From Austwickia sp. (GTDB lineage Bacteria > Actinomycetota > Actinomycetes > Actinomycetales > Dermatophilaceae): a DNA stretch of 64,000 nt. This document shows, piece after piece, positions 1 through 9,008 of this stretch. Numbering within the stretch: position 1 is the stretch's first letter; the number at the start of each line of letters is the position of its first letter. Position numbers and translations under genes: made by a program. The notes under the pieces are model-generated. The model ran no database searches. It saw only the letters and a program-made list of their open reading frames with translations, and had not been told where the DNA came from. The stretch is from positions 248,001-312,000 of the forward strand of contig JADJTI010000005.1 in NCBI GenBank assembly GCA_016711265.1, written 5' to 3'.

Positions 1-1
1 G

Positions 2-763
2 ACGCTGGCCTCGGCCGGGCTGGTCCAGTTGAGCCTGCTGGCGGCCCGGCTGGCCGGCGACGCCGCCGGGGCCGGTCAGTACGCCGCGGCGACGGCCGTG
101 GCCCTGCCGTTGACCCTGCTGTCGGGGGCGATGAGCCTGGTGCTGTACCCGACGATGGCGCAGGCCTTCGGCCGTCGGGATCGCGACGCCGTCGCGGCCC
201 ACCTGGACCGGGGGACCCGGGGGCTGCTGGTGGTGGTGGCTCCCGTGGTGGCGGTGATCGCGGTCCTGTCACCGCAGGTGGTCGGCGTCATCTGGGGACC
301 TTCGTACGCCGGCACCGCGGTGCTGTTGCCCGTGATCGTGGGTGCGGTGCTGGCCTCGATGGTGGCGGTGCCCAGTGTCAACGCGCTGACCTCGGACGAT
401 CAGGTACTGGGGATCCGGCAGATCTCGCTGGTCAGCATGGCCGGGTTGGTGGTGGCGGTGGTGGCCTGGACGCTGCTGGTGCCGCGCCTGGGAGTCCTGG
501 GGGTGGCGTGGGGGTACGCCGCCGGGGTGGTCACGATCGCCGGGTACGCGCTCGCGCATCAATGGCGCAGCTGGGGCATGTCGTGGCGCGGACCGGCCCT
601 GCGGACGGCGGGCTTGGCGGCGGCGGTCGTGGCCGCCGTCGTGGCGTTGCCGGCGGAGGCGGCGGGGGTTCGGTCGGTGGCCGCGGCCGGCATCGTGGCC
701 GCCTGGGCCGTGGCCGGGCGCCGAGATCTGGCGATCTGGATCGCCCTGGTACGCCGGCGTTGA
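2..763 (+). CDS. polysaccharide flippase (Wzx/MVF-like), C-terminal part
   Basis: The gene enters from the left edge, so its N-terminus is missing; the visible part is open from base 2 and ends in TGA. About 250 residues remain, almost all hydrophobic, with roughly six to seven membrane segments and short Arg-rich loops. The stretch LPLTLLSGAMSLVLYPTMAQ followed by a charged loop and then further helices is typical of the oligosaccharide flippase (MATE/MOP superfamily) fold that moves lipid-linked sugars across the membrane. The downstream polysaccharide genes support that role. The stop codon is followed after one base by a 36-bp perfect palindrome. I cannot tell which sugar it carries; another MOP-type transporter is the alternative. 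Confidence 0.72.
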   Translation, partial: TLASAGLVQLSLLAARLAGDAAGAGQYAAATAVALPLTLLSGAMSLVLYPTMAQAFGRRDRDAVAAHLDRGTRGLLVVVAPVVAVIAVLSPQVVGVIWGPSYAGTAVLLPVIVGAVLASMVAVPSVNALTSDDQVLGIRQISLVSMAGLVVAVVAWTLLVPRLGVLGVAWGYAAGVVTIAGYALAHQWRSWGMSWRGPALRTAGLAAAVVAAVVALPAEAAGVRSVAAAGIVAAWAVAGRRDLAIWIALVRRR

Positions 764-764
764 C

Positions 765-800
765 GGCCCGGGTCCCGCCGACGTCGGCGGGACCCGGGCC
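765..800. terminator. 36-bp perfect palindrome between convergent genes
   Basis: GGCCCGGGTCCCGCCGAC is followed immediately by its exact reverse complement, starting two bases after the flippase stop codon. It lies in the 96-bp gap between the plus-strand flippase and the end of the minus-strand chemoreceptor, so it can serve both strands. There is no T-tract, as is common for actinobacterial terminators. Confidence 0.7.
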
Positions 801-859
801 AGTCCCCGAGTCCCCTGATCACACGGATCGCCGGGATCGCCTGGATCGGGGGGACGAGG

Positions 860-2509
860 TCAGCAGGTGAACGACGCGGACAGGGCCTGGAGTTCGGAGG
901 CCCGCTTGGCCAGTTCGGCGGCGGCCTCCTTGGCGGTCGAGGAGGCGCTGGTCGTCTCGGCCGACGCGCGCGACACCGACCCGGCGTTGTCCACGATGGC
1001 CTTCAGGCTGGTGGCGGCGGAGGTGACGTTGCGGCTCATCTCGTTGGTGGTGGCGGTCTGTTCCTCGACGGCCGAAGCGATGGTCGACTGGGAGTCGTTG
1101 ATCCGCGCGATGATGCCGCTGATCTGCGAGATCGCGGTCACGGCGGCCTCGGTGTCCACCTGGATCTGCTCGACCCGGTGACTGATGTCCTCGGTGGCCT
1201 TGGCGGTTTCCTGGGCGAGGTCCTTGACCTCGTTGGCGACGACGGCGAAGCCTTTGCCGGCCTCGCCGGCGCGGGCGGCCTCGATGGTCGCGTTCAACGC
1301 GAGCAGGTTGGTCTGTTCGGCGATCGAGGTGATGACCTTGATGACGTTGCCGATCTCGATGCTGGACTCGCCGAGCTTGGCCACCGCGGCGTTGGTGGCC
1401 TCGGCGACCCGCACAGCCTGCCCCGCGACGCCCGCGGCGTCGTTGGCCGACTTGGAGATCTCCCGGATGCTGGTGGTCATCTCCTCGGTGGCGGCGGCAA
1501 CCGTCTCGGTGTTCGAGGAGGCTTCGGTGGCGGCCGTAGAAGCCTTCGCGGCGGCCGTGGCGGACTGCTGAGCCGAGCCCTCCACCTGCTGCGACACCGC
1601 CGACAGCTCCTCGGACGCGGCAGCCACGGCGACGGCGTTCTGCCCGATCGCCTCGATGGCCTGGGCGACCTGCTCGCTCTGGGCGTTGTACGCCTGCGCC
1701 ATCTCGCGCAGCTCGGACACGCCGCGCGGCTCCAGCCGGACGCTCAGGTCTCGGGGATCGCGGGACCGCAGCGTGTCGGCGTACCGCACCAACACCCTTC
1801 CCACCTGGCGGTTGCTGATGTAGATGAAGGTGAGCAGCGCCGCGATCAGGGCGATCGAGCTCCCTCCGAGCAGCACCACCGCGGTCAGTCGCTGCTTCTC
1901 CGCGGAGTTCACCGCGTCAGTGACCCGGGCGGTCAGCTGCTGGCGAAAGGTGGCCAGCGGGGCCATGATTTTCTGCACCTCGGCGGCGTACCCGGGGCCG
2001 TGCACCAGTTCCCGGGCCAGGTCCAGCTTGGATGCCGGCTTCAGCGCCTGATCCTCCAGCGAGACCTTCCACCCGGCCACCGCCTTCGGCATCGCGCCCG
2101 CGTCCACGCCCTTGGCGTCCAGGACCAGGCGCATCGCCCGCGTCTCGGCCTCCACCAGGATCCCGGACAGTTTCGAGGCCTCCGCGACCAGATCGAGCTC
2201 GGCCTGCGGGGTCTGGGCCTCTCGCAGCGACGCCAGCGCCTTGGGCTGGGTCTGGGTGACCTCGATCTCGGTCCAGTACATGTCCAGCCACGAGGTGTTT
2301 GTGGTCGCGGTGAACGCCCGCACCGTGTTCGTCAGCAGCGCCGAGGAGTCGCGGACCGCGTTGGCGGCCGCCAGCGACACGTCGCGCTTACGTACGGCGT
2401 CCTCGGACGCGCTGGTGGCGCGAACGTTGAGGACGAGGGCCACGAGGGTGAGAGCGGCCAGTGTCACCGCCAGGACGGCGGCGATCTTGCTCATGGTGGA
2501 TTGGCGCAT
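860..2509 (-). CDS. methyl-accepting chemotaxis protein
   Basis: Transmembrane chemoreceptor of 549 residues. It has a short cytoplasmic N-terminus, a membrane helix at about residues 7-27, a mainly helical periplasmic-side sensor region (about 30-205), a second membrane helix (about 208-231), a HAMP region, and a long helical signalling domain. That domain contains the conserved hairpin tip with EQTNLLALNATIEAARAGE, the site that contacts CheA and CheW. An in-frame ATG exists 72 bases upstream, but the chosen ATG is preceded by GGAG at a 5-base spacing and gives a normal membrane N-terminus. No che genes lie nearby, so it is an orphan receptor feeding a chemotaxis cluster elsewhere. Ligand unknown; the sensor region resembles a four-helix bundle. 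Confidence 0.93.
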   Translation of the reverse strand: MRQSTMSKIAAVLAVTLAALTLVALVLNVRATSASEDAVRKRDVSLAAANAVRDSSALLTNTVRAFTATTNTSWLDMYWTEIEVTQTQPKALASLREAQTPQAELDLVAEASKLSGILVEAETRAMRLVLDAKGVDAGAMPKAVAGWKVSLEDQALKPASKLDLARELVHGPGYAAEVQKIMAPLATFRQQLTARVTDAVNSAEKQRLTAVVLLGGSSIALIAALLTFIYISNRQVGRVLVRYADTLRSRDPRDLSVRLEPRGVSELREMAQAYNAQSEQVAQAIEAIGQNAVAVAAASEELSAVSQQVEGSAQQSATAAAKASTAATEASSNTETVAAATEEMTTSIREISKSANDAAGVAGQAVRVAEATNAAVAKLGESSIEIGNVIKVITSIAEQTNLLALNATIEAARAGEAGKGFAVVANEVKDLAQETAKATEDISHRVEQIQVDTEAAVTAISQISGIIARINDSQSTIASAVEEQTATTNEMSRNVTSAATSLKAIVDNAGSVSRASAETTSASSTAKEAAAELAKRASELQALSASFTC

Positions 2510-2716
2510 CGGTGCTCCGTTTCGGGGGGACGGCTGGGTCCGTAGGACGAACCGCAATGCAGGATCGGCAAATTCGGACATTTTTTGAGCGGTCCAGAGA
2601 TGAACAGCGTCGGCGACACCCCGAGTCCGACCGTCTTGGTCGATCGTCCTGAAAACCGGCCCGATCCGCCGTAGCCTTCAGCCGTAGCGCCGATGCAGAC
2701 CCCGCCGGGAGGATCC

Positions 2717-4102
2717 ATGGTCACCACCACGACCGCGACGAACCCCACGCGGGCCGGTCGGCACACCGTTGACCACGACGACTACGCCCTGGTCCGGGTC
2801 CCGCAGCAGGCCCGGGTGTCCTGCTGGGCGATCGCCGTTCAGCGCCTGGGCCAGCTGTCCACGCTGGGGCAGCTGTCGCTGGCCGTCATGATCGGGATGG
2901 GCATGAGCCTGCCCTCGGCGCTGCTGGCCATCGCCATCGGCTGCGTGCTGCTGGAGGTGGTCGCCCTGGCCCTGGGCTTGGCGGGCATGCGCGAAGGGCT
3001 GTCGACATCGCTCTTGGCCCGCTGGAGCGGGTTCGGGACGCGCGGATCCCTCCTCGTGGGGTTGGCTCTGATGGTGAGCCTGACCGGCTGGTTCGCCGTC
3101 CAGACGGAAGTGTTCGCCGCCGGGCTCCAGCAATTCCTGCCCGGCGTGGAACTGCCGACCCTCTGCCTGATCGCCGGCCTGGTCGTGACCCTCATCGCGG
3201 TCCGCGGGTTCGCCGTGATGACGCGGGTGGCTGCGGTCGCCGTACCGCTGTCCCTCCTGCTGGTCGTGGTGACCGTGGTGCGCGAGCTGCAGGGGTACGA
3301 CCTGGCCAGGGTGCTCGCCGAGGGCCCGGCGGGGACACCCATCTCGCTGTCCGCCGGGGTGTCGATGGTGGTCGGGGGTTTCATCGTCGGGGCCGTGATG
3401 ACCCCCGACATGGCCCGGTACCACCGCAACGCGCGCGACGTGCTCACCCAGACCGTCGTCTCGATCACCCTGGGGCACGCCCTGATCGGGGTGCTCGGGG
3501 TGCTGCTCGCCCATGCGCTGCGCGTCCGGCTCGTGAACCAGGTCCCTGAAGCAGTGGGGGTGGTCCAGTCGGGTTTCGGTCTGATCGGGGTCACCCTGTT
3601 GGCCGCGTCGATCCTGCCGGTGAACGGCTGGAACCTCTACCCCTCTTCGCTGGCTGCGGTCAACGCCGCCCATGTCTTGCGTGGCACCCGGCTGCGGCGC
3701 GCCATGACGGCCCTGGTGTTCGGGGTCGTCGGGGCAGGGCTGGCGGCGTTGGGCTGGTCGGCGGCGTACGAGGCGTTTCTGGTGGAGCTGGGCGCGTTGT
3801 TTCCCCCGGTGGCGGCCATCATGATCGCCGACTACTTCGTGTTGCAGACCTGGCGGGCCGAGTTGCACGAATCAGGCGCCCACGGACTGCTGCCCGGGTA
3901 CGCACCCGCTTGGGTGTACGGCGGGCTGCTGGCGTGGCTTGCCGGGTACGTCGTGGCGAGCCCCCACCTGTTGGGCCGCTGGGTCGATCTGGGCGTGCCG
4001 CCGGTGACCTCGTTCGTGGTCGCTTTCGGCGGGTACCTCGCGCTGTCCCGGCTCGGGCTCGCCGGTAAGGGACCCGACGACCTGGAACGCCGCCGAGGCT
4101 GA
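2717..4102 (+). CDS. NCS1-family nucleobase:cation symporter (CodB-like)
   Basis: Integral membrane protein of 461 residues with about twelve hydrophobic segments. Two family marks are visible: MTPDMARYHRNARDV in the middle and NGWNLYPSSLAAVN, equivalent to the substrate-site helix of cytosine/purine permeases. The family imports cytosine, purines, hydantoins or thiamine precursors with a proton or sodium ion. The start is the ATG preceded by GGGAGGA at a 3-base spacing; an upstream in-frame ATG lacks this site. It is divergent from the chemoreceptor across a 207-bp gap and converges on the next gene with only 4 bp between stops. No deaminase or purine catabolic gene is adjacent, so the substrate cannot be inferred. 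Confidence 0.88.
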   Translation: MVTTTTATNPTRAGRHTVDHDDYALVRVPQQARVSCWAIAVQRLGQLSTLGQLSLAVMIGMGMSLPSALLAIAIGCVLLEVVALALGLAGMREGLSTSLLARWSGFGTRGSLLVGLALMVSLTGWFAVQTEVFAAGLQQFLPGVELPTLCLIAGLVVTLIAVRGFAVMTRVAAVAVPLSLLLVVVTVVRELQGYDLARVLAEGPAGTPISLSAGVSMVVGGFIVGAVMTPDMARYHRNARDVLTQTVVSITLGHALIGVLGVLLAHALRVRLVNQVPEAVGVVQSGFGLIGVTLLAASILPVNGWNLYPSSLAAVNAAHVLRGTRLRRAMTALVFGVVGAGLAALGWSAAYEAFLVELGALFPPVAAIMIADYFVLQTWRAELHESGAHGLLPGYAPAWVYGGLLAWLAGYVVASPHLLGRWVDLGVPPVTSFVVAFGGYLALSRLGLAGKGPDDLERRRG

Positions 4103-4106
4103 CCAC

Positions 4107-5285
4107 TCACCCGTCCGGGTATGCCAGGTCGAACACGCTGTCCTGCGGGCGGATCGCCCGCCAGGCGTCGTACGCCCGACCGGCCGTCACCCGTCGCTGT
4201 CGCCGCTGCCCGGCGTCCGCACCCGCCCAGCGCTCGATCGCGGCTGCCCACGCCGCGGCCTCCAACGTTCTTACGATCTCACCGCCCCCGGCGCCCACCA
4301 CCGGCGTCCACGGCGTCACGTCGGCGATCAGCACCGGACACGATGCGGCCAGCGACTCGGCGACGGCGTGCCCGAAATTCTCATGGGCCGTCGGAAACGC
4401 GAACAGGTCGGCGACCGCGAAGTACTCGCCGACCCGCTCACCGGGCACGGCGCCGACGAACTCCACGCTGATGTGACCTGGGAGCTGGGCGGCCAGGGCA
4501 TGGCAGTGGTGGGTGTACGTCGGTTCGCCCTCGCCCACGACGACCAGGTGCACCGCCTCCCGGACCTGCGCCAACGCCGCCAGCACGACGTGCAGGCCCT
4601 TCTTCGGGGCCAACCGGGACACGAACACCAGGCGCAGCGGCTGGTCGGTGACGCCGGCGTCCCCGGCGGCCCCGGCGGACGTCGCCCCGGTGGGCATGGC
4701 GGGTGGCGGTACCGCGCGCTCGGGGAGCAGCACCTCGTTCTCGCGGATCACCACCCGAGCGCCGGGGAAGACCGCGTCGATCTCGGCCGCCTCCCGGGGG
4801 CTGGACGCGTGCCAGGTCACCCGCCGATGCAGACCCACTGCGCGGGCGAGCGCGAGGAAGGCGGCTTTCTTGCCCTGCTTGAGGCGGAGCGCGCCTTCCC
4901 CGAGCTCGCCGCGCGGGGCGAGCAGCACGCGGGCCCGGCCGAAGTAGCCGAGCCGGGCCAGCGTCAACGGCAAGATCGAGAACTGCGGGTGCAGCACGCT
5001 GTTGAGGTACAGCACGTCGGGGTGGGCGCGGCGTACCTGCGCCAGCCCCGCGCGAAGGGAGCGCGGGGAGGAGGCGTGGGCATACCAGACCCTGGCCGCG
5101 CCGACCTCGACCCAGCGTGCGGTGGGCACCGGCAACGCCTGCGAGCAACCCCAGTCGGTGTCGCCCGTGAGCACCAGGAACTCGTGGCGAGCGCCGTGCT
5201 CGGCGACCATCGCGACCGCCGTACGAATCGGTCCGCCACCCCGATAGGCCGGCGCGTAGTACGGCGTCACCAGGGCTATCCGCAT
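4107..5285 (-). CDS. glycosyltransferase family 4
   Basis: 392 residues with the GT-B two-Rossmann layout. The N-terminal domain begins MRIALVTPYYAPAYRGGGP, with the Gly-rich acceptor-side loop. The C-terminal donor domain carries LVFVSRLAPKKGLHVVL and then PTAHENFGHAVAESLAASCPVLIAD, where the E(x7)E motif of GT4 enzymes lies. These retaining enzymes transfer a sugar from an NDP-sugar to a growing lipid-linked glycan at the cytoplasmic face. The ATG chosen matches the family N-terminus and has GGGTGA just upstream; a longer reading adds 29 residues of unlikely sequence. It is transcribed in the same direction as the fucosamine operon but separated from it by a MarR gene on the other strand. 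Donor and acceptor are unknown. Confidence 0.87.
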   Translation of the reverse strand: MRIALVTPYYAPAYRGGGPIRTAVAMVAEHGARHEFLVLTGDTDWGCSQALPVPTARWVEVGAARVWYAHASSPRSLRAGLAQVRRAHPDVLYLNSVLHPQFSILPLTLARLGYFGRARVLLAPRGELGEGALRLKQGKKAAFLALARAVGLHRRVTWHASSPREAAEIDAVFPGARVVIRENEVLLPERAVPPPAMPTGATSAGAAGDAGVTDQPLRLVFVSRLAPKKGLHVVLAALAQVREAVHLVVVGEGEPTYTHHCHALAAQLPGHISVEFVGAVPGERVGEYFAVADLFAFPTAHENFGHAVAESLAASCPVLIADVTPWTPVVGAGGGEIVRTLEAAAWAAAIERWAGADAGQRRQRRVTAGRAYDAWRAIRPQDSVFDLAYPDG

Positions 5286-5350
5286 GGGTTCACCCTGCCA
5301 CGCGACACGCGGGTCGTCCGGGATTGCCCGTGGCCCCGAGCCGCTCGCGG

Positions 5351-5356
5351 TACTCT
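5351..5356 (+). promoter_or_regulatory. leaderless -10 box of the MarR gene
   Basis: TACTCT ends 6 bases before the ATG at 5363 and fits the actinobacterial TAnnnT consensus, so transcription should begin at or next to the start codon. It sits in the divergent gap with the GT4 gene. Confidence 0.5.
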
Positions 5357-5362
5357 GACAAT

Positions 5363-5920
5363 ATGTTGGCACCTCGCTCGCTCGCCTCTATGCAGACTCG
5401 TCCCGGTGCCGGGCCCGCCCGCTCCGCCCCCCGGTCGGCCGCACGGCTGGAGGCGTTGCCGGGTGGCCAGGATGCCCCGCTCGATCGGGTGCAGGCCTAC
5501 CGGCAGCTGATGTCGGACGTCTATGAGCTCGCGGCCGTGCTGCGCCGGGCGAACGAGCCGGAAGCGGCCCGAGTCGGGATCACCGGCGCCCAATGGCACA
5601 CCCTCGGGGTGTTGGTCGACGGCCCGGCCACCGTGCCGGCGATCGCGGAGCGATTGGGCGTGACCCGTCAGGCGATCCAGCGGGTGGCCGATGAGCTGGT
5701 GAGCGCCCACCTGGTCCAGAGACGGCCGAATCCGCAGCATGCCCGCTCGCCGTTGCATCGGATCACCCCCGAGGGGCGGCGCCGGCTCGAGCGGCTGGCC
5801 GAGGAATCCCTGACTCCTCGGGCGCAGGCCACCGACCAGGTGGCCCTGGCCGACCTGGTCACCGCCAGCGCCGTGGTCCGCGAACTGTTGGACGGCCTGC
5901 GAGCGACCTCTGCCCGCTGA
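5363..5920 (+). CDS. MarR-family transcriptional regulator
   Basis: 185 residues. After a 30-residue Pro/Arg-rich start comes a winged helix-turn-helix core. The recognition region reads VPAIAERLGVTRQAIQRVADELVSAHLV and is followed by the wing with ITPEGRRRLERL; both ends are helical for dimerisation. MarR proteins are usually small-molecule-responsive repressors of adjacent genes. The natural targets here are its own promoter and the divergently read GT4 gene, whose start lies 77 bp away. There is no Shine-Dalgarno sequence before the ATG, but a TACTCT box 6 bases upstream suggests a leaderless message. The ligand is not predictable. Confidence 0.85.
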   Translation: MLAPRSLASMQTRPGAGPARSAPRSAARLEALPGGQDAPLDRVQAYRQLMSDVYELAAVLRRANEPEAARVGITGAQWHTLGVLVDGPATVPAIAERLGVTRQAIQRVADELVSAHLVQRRPNPQHARSPLHRITPEGRRRLERLAEESLTPRAQATDQVALADLVTASAVVRELLDGLRATSAR

Positions 5921-5971
5921 TCACCGGGTCATGCGAGCCGAGTCCCTGCCGAGCGCTACAGTGCGGGGTTT

Positions 5972-5987
5972 GGCTCGATGTCGAGCC
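5972..5987. terminator. short hairpin between convergent MarR and fnlC genes
   Basis: GGCTCGA-TG-TCGAGCC forms a 7-bp perfect stem with a 2-base loop in the 101-bp gap between the MarR stop and the epimerase stop. It is weak compared with the other palindromes here. Confidence 0.35.
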
Positions 5988-6021
5988 GACCGTCGCACCT
6001 AAGGGCCCCCAAACGACGCTT

Positions 6022-7185
6022 TTACGAGCGCAACCCCGACCACTGCGCGTGTCGCCGGTGGGTCGACAGGATGAACCGCACGACCCGCTGCGAACAGGTG
6101 GTCACCTCGTACTCGGGCGGGCAGAGTCGGGATGGGAGACCCTGCGGATCGGCCGGAACGCCGCCGTCGTGGTCGGCCAGCACCGCGTGGAGGGCCTCGA
6201 CGACGTTGCCGGGGTCCAGGCCCGTCATCACCATGGCGCCGGTGTCCAGCGCCTCCGGCCGCTCGATCGAGTCCCGCAGGGTCACCGCCGGGAATCCGAG
6301 GATTGCCGATTCTTCGCTGATCGTGCCGCTGTCGGACAGGGTGGCGCGGGCCTCCCGCTGCAGCCGGACGTAGTCGGAGAAGCCGAGCGGGGCGTGGAAG
6401 ACCACCCCGTCGGTGACGGTCCTGCCCGTGTCGCCGACGAGCTGCTCAAGGCGCTTGCGGGTGCGGGGGTGGGTGGAAACCAGCAACGGCAGCCCGAACT
6501 CGGCGTGCACCCGCTCCAGGCAGTCCAGCAGCGCCGACAGCCGCTCAGGTGCGTCGACGTTCTCCTCACGGTGCGCGCTGACCAGCATGAACCGTCCCGG
6601 TTCGAGGGACAGGTCGGCCAGCACCGTGCTGGCGGCGATGCGCTGGCGCTGGTGGTCGAGCACTTCGCGCATCGGGGAGCCGGTGAGCAGGATGCGGCGG
6701 GGGTGCAGGCCCTCGGCCAGCAGGTTACGGCGCGCGTGCTCGGTGTAGACCAGGTTGTAGTCGGCGACGTGGTCGACGATGCGCCGGTTGGTCTCTTCGG
6801 GGACATTCTCATCGAAGCAGCGGTTGCCGGCTTCCATGTGGTAGACGGGGATCCGCATCCGCTTGGCCATCAGGGCGGCGATCGCGCTGTTGGTGTCGCC
6901 GAGAATGAGTACGGCGTCGGGGCGCTCCGCCCACAGCAGGGCCTCGGTCTTGATGAGCGTCCCGCCCAGCACATGACCGAGTGTGGAGGTGTCCACACCG
7001 AGGTAGTGATCGGGGGCCCGGATGCCCAGGTCGTCGAAGAAGATCCCGTTGAGCTCGTAGTCGTAGTTCTGCCCGGTGTGCACCAGCAGGTGCCGGACCC
7101 CGGGGGTCGCGTCCAGCCGGGCGATCACCCGGGAGAGCCGGATCAGCTCCGGGCGGGTGCCCAGAATCGTCATGACGGTGGTCAC
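6022..7185 (-). CDS. fnlC: UDP-N-acetylglucosamine 2-epimerase family enzyme (FnlC/CapG-like)
   Basis: 387 residues of the WecB-type GT-B epimerase fold, starting with ILGTRPELIRLSRVI. Active-site blocks are visible: MEAGNRCFDENVPEETNRR, SAHREENVD and SDSGTISEES. The fuller MEAGNRCFDE form, and linkage to CapE- and CapF-like genes, point to the CapG/FnlC branch, which makes UDP-L-FucNAc from UDP-2-acetamido-2,6-dideoxy-L-talose in the last step of that pathway. The GTG start overlaps the stop of the GNAT gene (GTGA) and has GGAGGTG 8 bases upstream. Last gene of the fucosamine operon. A plain WecB making UDP-ManNAc is the alternative, less likely given the neighbours. Confidence 0.85.
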   Translation of the reverse strand: MTTVMTILGTRPELIRLSRVIARLDATPGVRHLLVHTGQNYDYELNGIFFDDLGIRAPDHYLGVDTSTLGHVLGGTLIKTEALLWAERPDAVLILGDTNSAIAALMAKRMRIPVYHMEAGNRCFDENVPEETNRRIVDHVADYNLVYTEHARRNLLAEGLHPRRILLTGSPMREVLDHQRQRIAASTVLADLSLEPGRFMLVSAHREENVDAPERLSALLDCLERVHAEFGLPLLVSTHPRTRKRLEQLVGDTGRTVTDGVVFHAPLGFSDYVRLQREARATLSDSGTISEESAILGFPAVTLRDSIERPEALDTGAMVMTGLDPGNVVEALHAVLADHDGGVPADPQGLPSRLCPPEYEVTTCSQRVVRFILSTHRRHAQWSGLRS

Positions 7186-7856
7186 GGGGCCTGCACCTCC
7201 ACCCGGGGTCCGGTGTCGACAGCGCGTGGCAGGTCGATCACGTACCGGTTCATCGCCCGCCCCTCCGGGGTCGTGTACTGCGACTCGATGTACCATCCGT
7301 GTCGCACATGGAAGCGGTTCACGGCATCGTTGCCGGTGCGGTCGGTGGTCAGGTACCCGCGGGTGGCGCCCAGCCGGTGCGCCTCGTCCGCCCAGCCGTT
7401 GGCCAGCAGGTGGCCGACACCGCGGCCGGCGGACTCCGGCGCGACGCACATCGAGGCGAACAGCGCGGCGTCCAACCCGGTCGGGGTGTCGCCGCGGAAA
7501 CGCACCGCCCGGACCAGTCGTCGTACCACTGCAGGATCGCGCACGGCCGCCTGGGCACCCGCAGCGGCGAAGCGGTACCAGCGCCGCGTCAACAGCCGCC
7601 GGTAGAACGACTCCGACGCGACCGTGCCGACAGCCACGCCCACCGGGTGCCCGTGCACGCCGCCGTCGCGGGCAACAACCGTGATGGCGGTGGGGTCGGC
7701 CAGGAAGCCGCGGTAGAACTCGCGCAGGAACGGTTCGCCGAGCTGGGCCAGGAAGAACCCGGAGAACGCTCGCCGGTGCATCGCCGCCAGGGCGGGTACG
7801 TCGTCCGGGCGCAGCCGCGTCAGGACGAGGGGCTCGCTGGGGGGTTGCTCGGTCAT
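7182..7856 (-). CDS. GNAT-family N-acetyltransferase
   Basis: 224 residues. The N-terminal half, LRPDDVPALAAMHRRAF, is the first strand and helix of the GNAT fold. The acetyl-CoA binding segment is at about residue 130-160, CVAPESAGRGVGHLLANGWAD, where the R/Q-x-x-G-x-G/A loop appears as AGRGVG. The C-terminal part ends with a tyrosine-containing strand, FHVRHGWYIESQYTTPEGR. It sits inside the fucosamine operon, overlapping fnlC by 4 bases and following fnlB by 33 bases, so it is probably co-transcribed. In that setting it may acetylate a free amine or hydroxyl on a surface sugar. This is inference; GNAT enzymes have many substrates. Confidence 0.78.
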   Translation of the reverse strand: MTEQPPSEPLVLTRLRPDDVPALAAMHRRAFSGFFLAQLGEPFLREFYRGFLADPTAITVVARDGGVHGHPVGVAVGTVASESFYRRLLTRRWYRFAAAGAQAAVRDPAVVRRLVRAVRFRGDTPTGLDAALFASMCVAPESAGRGVGHLLANGWADEAHRLGATRGYLTTDRTGNDAVNRFHVRHGWYIESQYTTPEGRAMNRYVIDLPRAVDTGPRVEVQAP

Positions 7857-7889
7857 GGCGCCTCGCGGTTCGGCATCAGTGCATGCTGG

Positions 7890-9008
7890 TCAGTGCACCG
7901 GGTGGGGATGGGTGTCGGGGTCGTCCGGGTCGAACAGCTCATTGGTCCAGAACAGGGTGGTCAGGTCGCCGTCGCCGATGTTCTCGATCGAGTGCGTCCA
8001 CAGCGTGGGCATGTCGATGGCGCACGGTGATTCCCCGCTCACGTCGTAGGTCTGCACGGCGGATATCGGGTCGAACAGTTTGCGCAGCCGGATCCGGCCC
8101 CGACCCTGAATCACCTGGAAACGTTCGATCTTGCGGAAGTGGAAGTGCTCGCCCCGCACGTACCCGGGGTGGGTGCTGGACACGAAGCTCTGGCCCGGGC
8201 CGCCGTGCACCCGCACCGATTCGACCAGCGTCCCGCGCTGGTCGGAGCGCGGCGTGAGCGCGATAACCGGCCGGTGAGCCCATAACGCGGCCCGGTAGGT
8301 GTTGAACAGCGCCACCTCGAGCGGCGTGTGCAGCGCCGGGATGTCGCCGTGCGGACTGTACGTCGCGTGGTACTCCTGCAGCAGCCGGGCCACCTCGCTG
8401 ATCCGCACCGGCTCGGCGCCCACCTCGACGACCCCCGAGTAGCGCGCCTGGGCGACCTGGACCAGCACCCGGGCCGCGGCGTGCACGTGCAGCAGCGGCA
8501 CGTCGCGGTCGCCGGTCACCTGCGGCGTCTGGCCCCGGGCCACCTGGTCGGCGAACGTCGCCACGAACGAGTTGTACGCCGGCCGCCCGTGTTCGCCGAA
8601 CAGCCCGGGCAGGCGTACGTCGGCCGCCGCGCCACCGGCGGACACCGCCCACTGCGCCAGGTGCTCACCGGCCACTCGCTTGCCTCGCCCGTACGGTACA
8701 TCGAGGTCTGCCTGGGTGCTGCCGGCGAAGACCACGACGGGAACGGATCGTCCGGTGAGCGCCTCCGTGAGCGCATCCGTGAGCTGCTCGGCGAGGGCCA
8801 CGTTGCCGTGCTCCACGTCGTACTCAGTGGCGCGGTTGATCCCGGCCAGGTGGAACACCACGTCCGCGCCGGTCACGGCGCGTGTCAGGTCACCGGGGGA
8901 CCACCGGGAACGCCCGACGCCCACCACGTCCCACCCCGGCAGCGTGGACAGCAGCGCCCGCAGGTGCCACCCGAGGAAACCGTCGGCGCCGGTGACCACG
9001 GCCTTCAC
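7890..9008 (-). CDS. fnlB: UDP-2-acetamido-2,6-dideoxy-sugar reductase with C-terminal cupin (FnlB/CapF)
   Basis: 372 residues in two parts. Residues 1 to about 245 form a short-chain dehydrogenase with the nucleotide-binding GADGFLGWHL loop. Residues from about 250 form a cupin barrel (GQSFVSSTHPGYVRGEHFH, with clustered His residues that bind zinc in CapF). This combination is specific to CapF/FnlB, which in Staphylococcus CapF acts on the CapE product to give the talose derivative in UDP-L-FucNAc synthesis. The ATG overlaps the fnlA stop by 4 bases. Order with fnlA upstream and fnlC downstream matches the known pathway cassette, apart from the inserted GNAT gene. Confidence 0.9.
   Translation of the reverse strand: MKAVVTGADGFLGWHLRALLSTLPGWDVVGVGRSRWSPGDLTRAVTGADVVFHLAGINRATEYDVEHGNVALAEQLTDALTEALTGRSVPVVVFAGSTQADLDVPYGRGKRVAGEHLAQWAVSAGGAAADVRLPGLFGEHGRPAYNSFVATFADQVARGQTPQVTGDRDVPLLHVHAAARVLVQVAQARYSGVVEVGAEPVRISEVARLLQEYHATYSPHGDIPALHTPLEVALFNTYRAALWAHRPVIALTPRSDQRGTLVESVRVHGGPGQSFVSSTHPGYVRGEHFHFRKIERFQVIQGRGRIRLRKLFDPISAVQTYDVSGESPCAIDMPTLWTHSIENIGDGDLTTLFWTNELFDPDDPDTHPHPVH

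Noticed and set aside
1178..2545. Long open frame on the strand opposite the chemoreceptor
   Set aside because: Its product is a Gly/Arg/His-rich low-complexity chain with no domain. It is the mirror of a real gene in GC-rich DNA.
5978..6373. Possible gene starting between the MarR and fnlC genes
   Set aside because: It runs into the certain fnlC coding sequence in the opposite direction and has no recognisable content.
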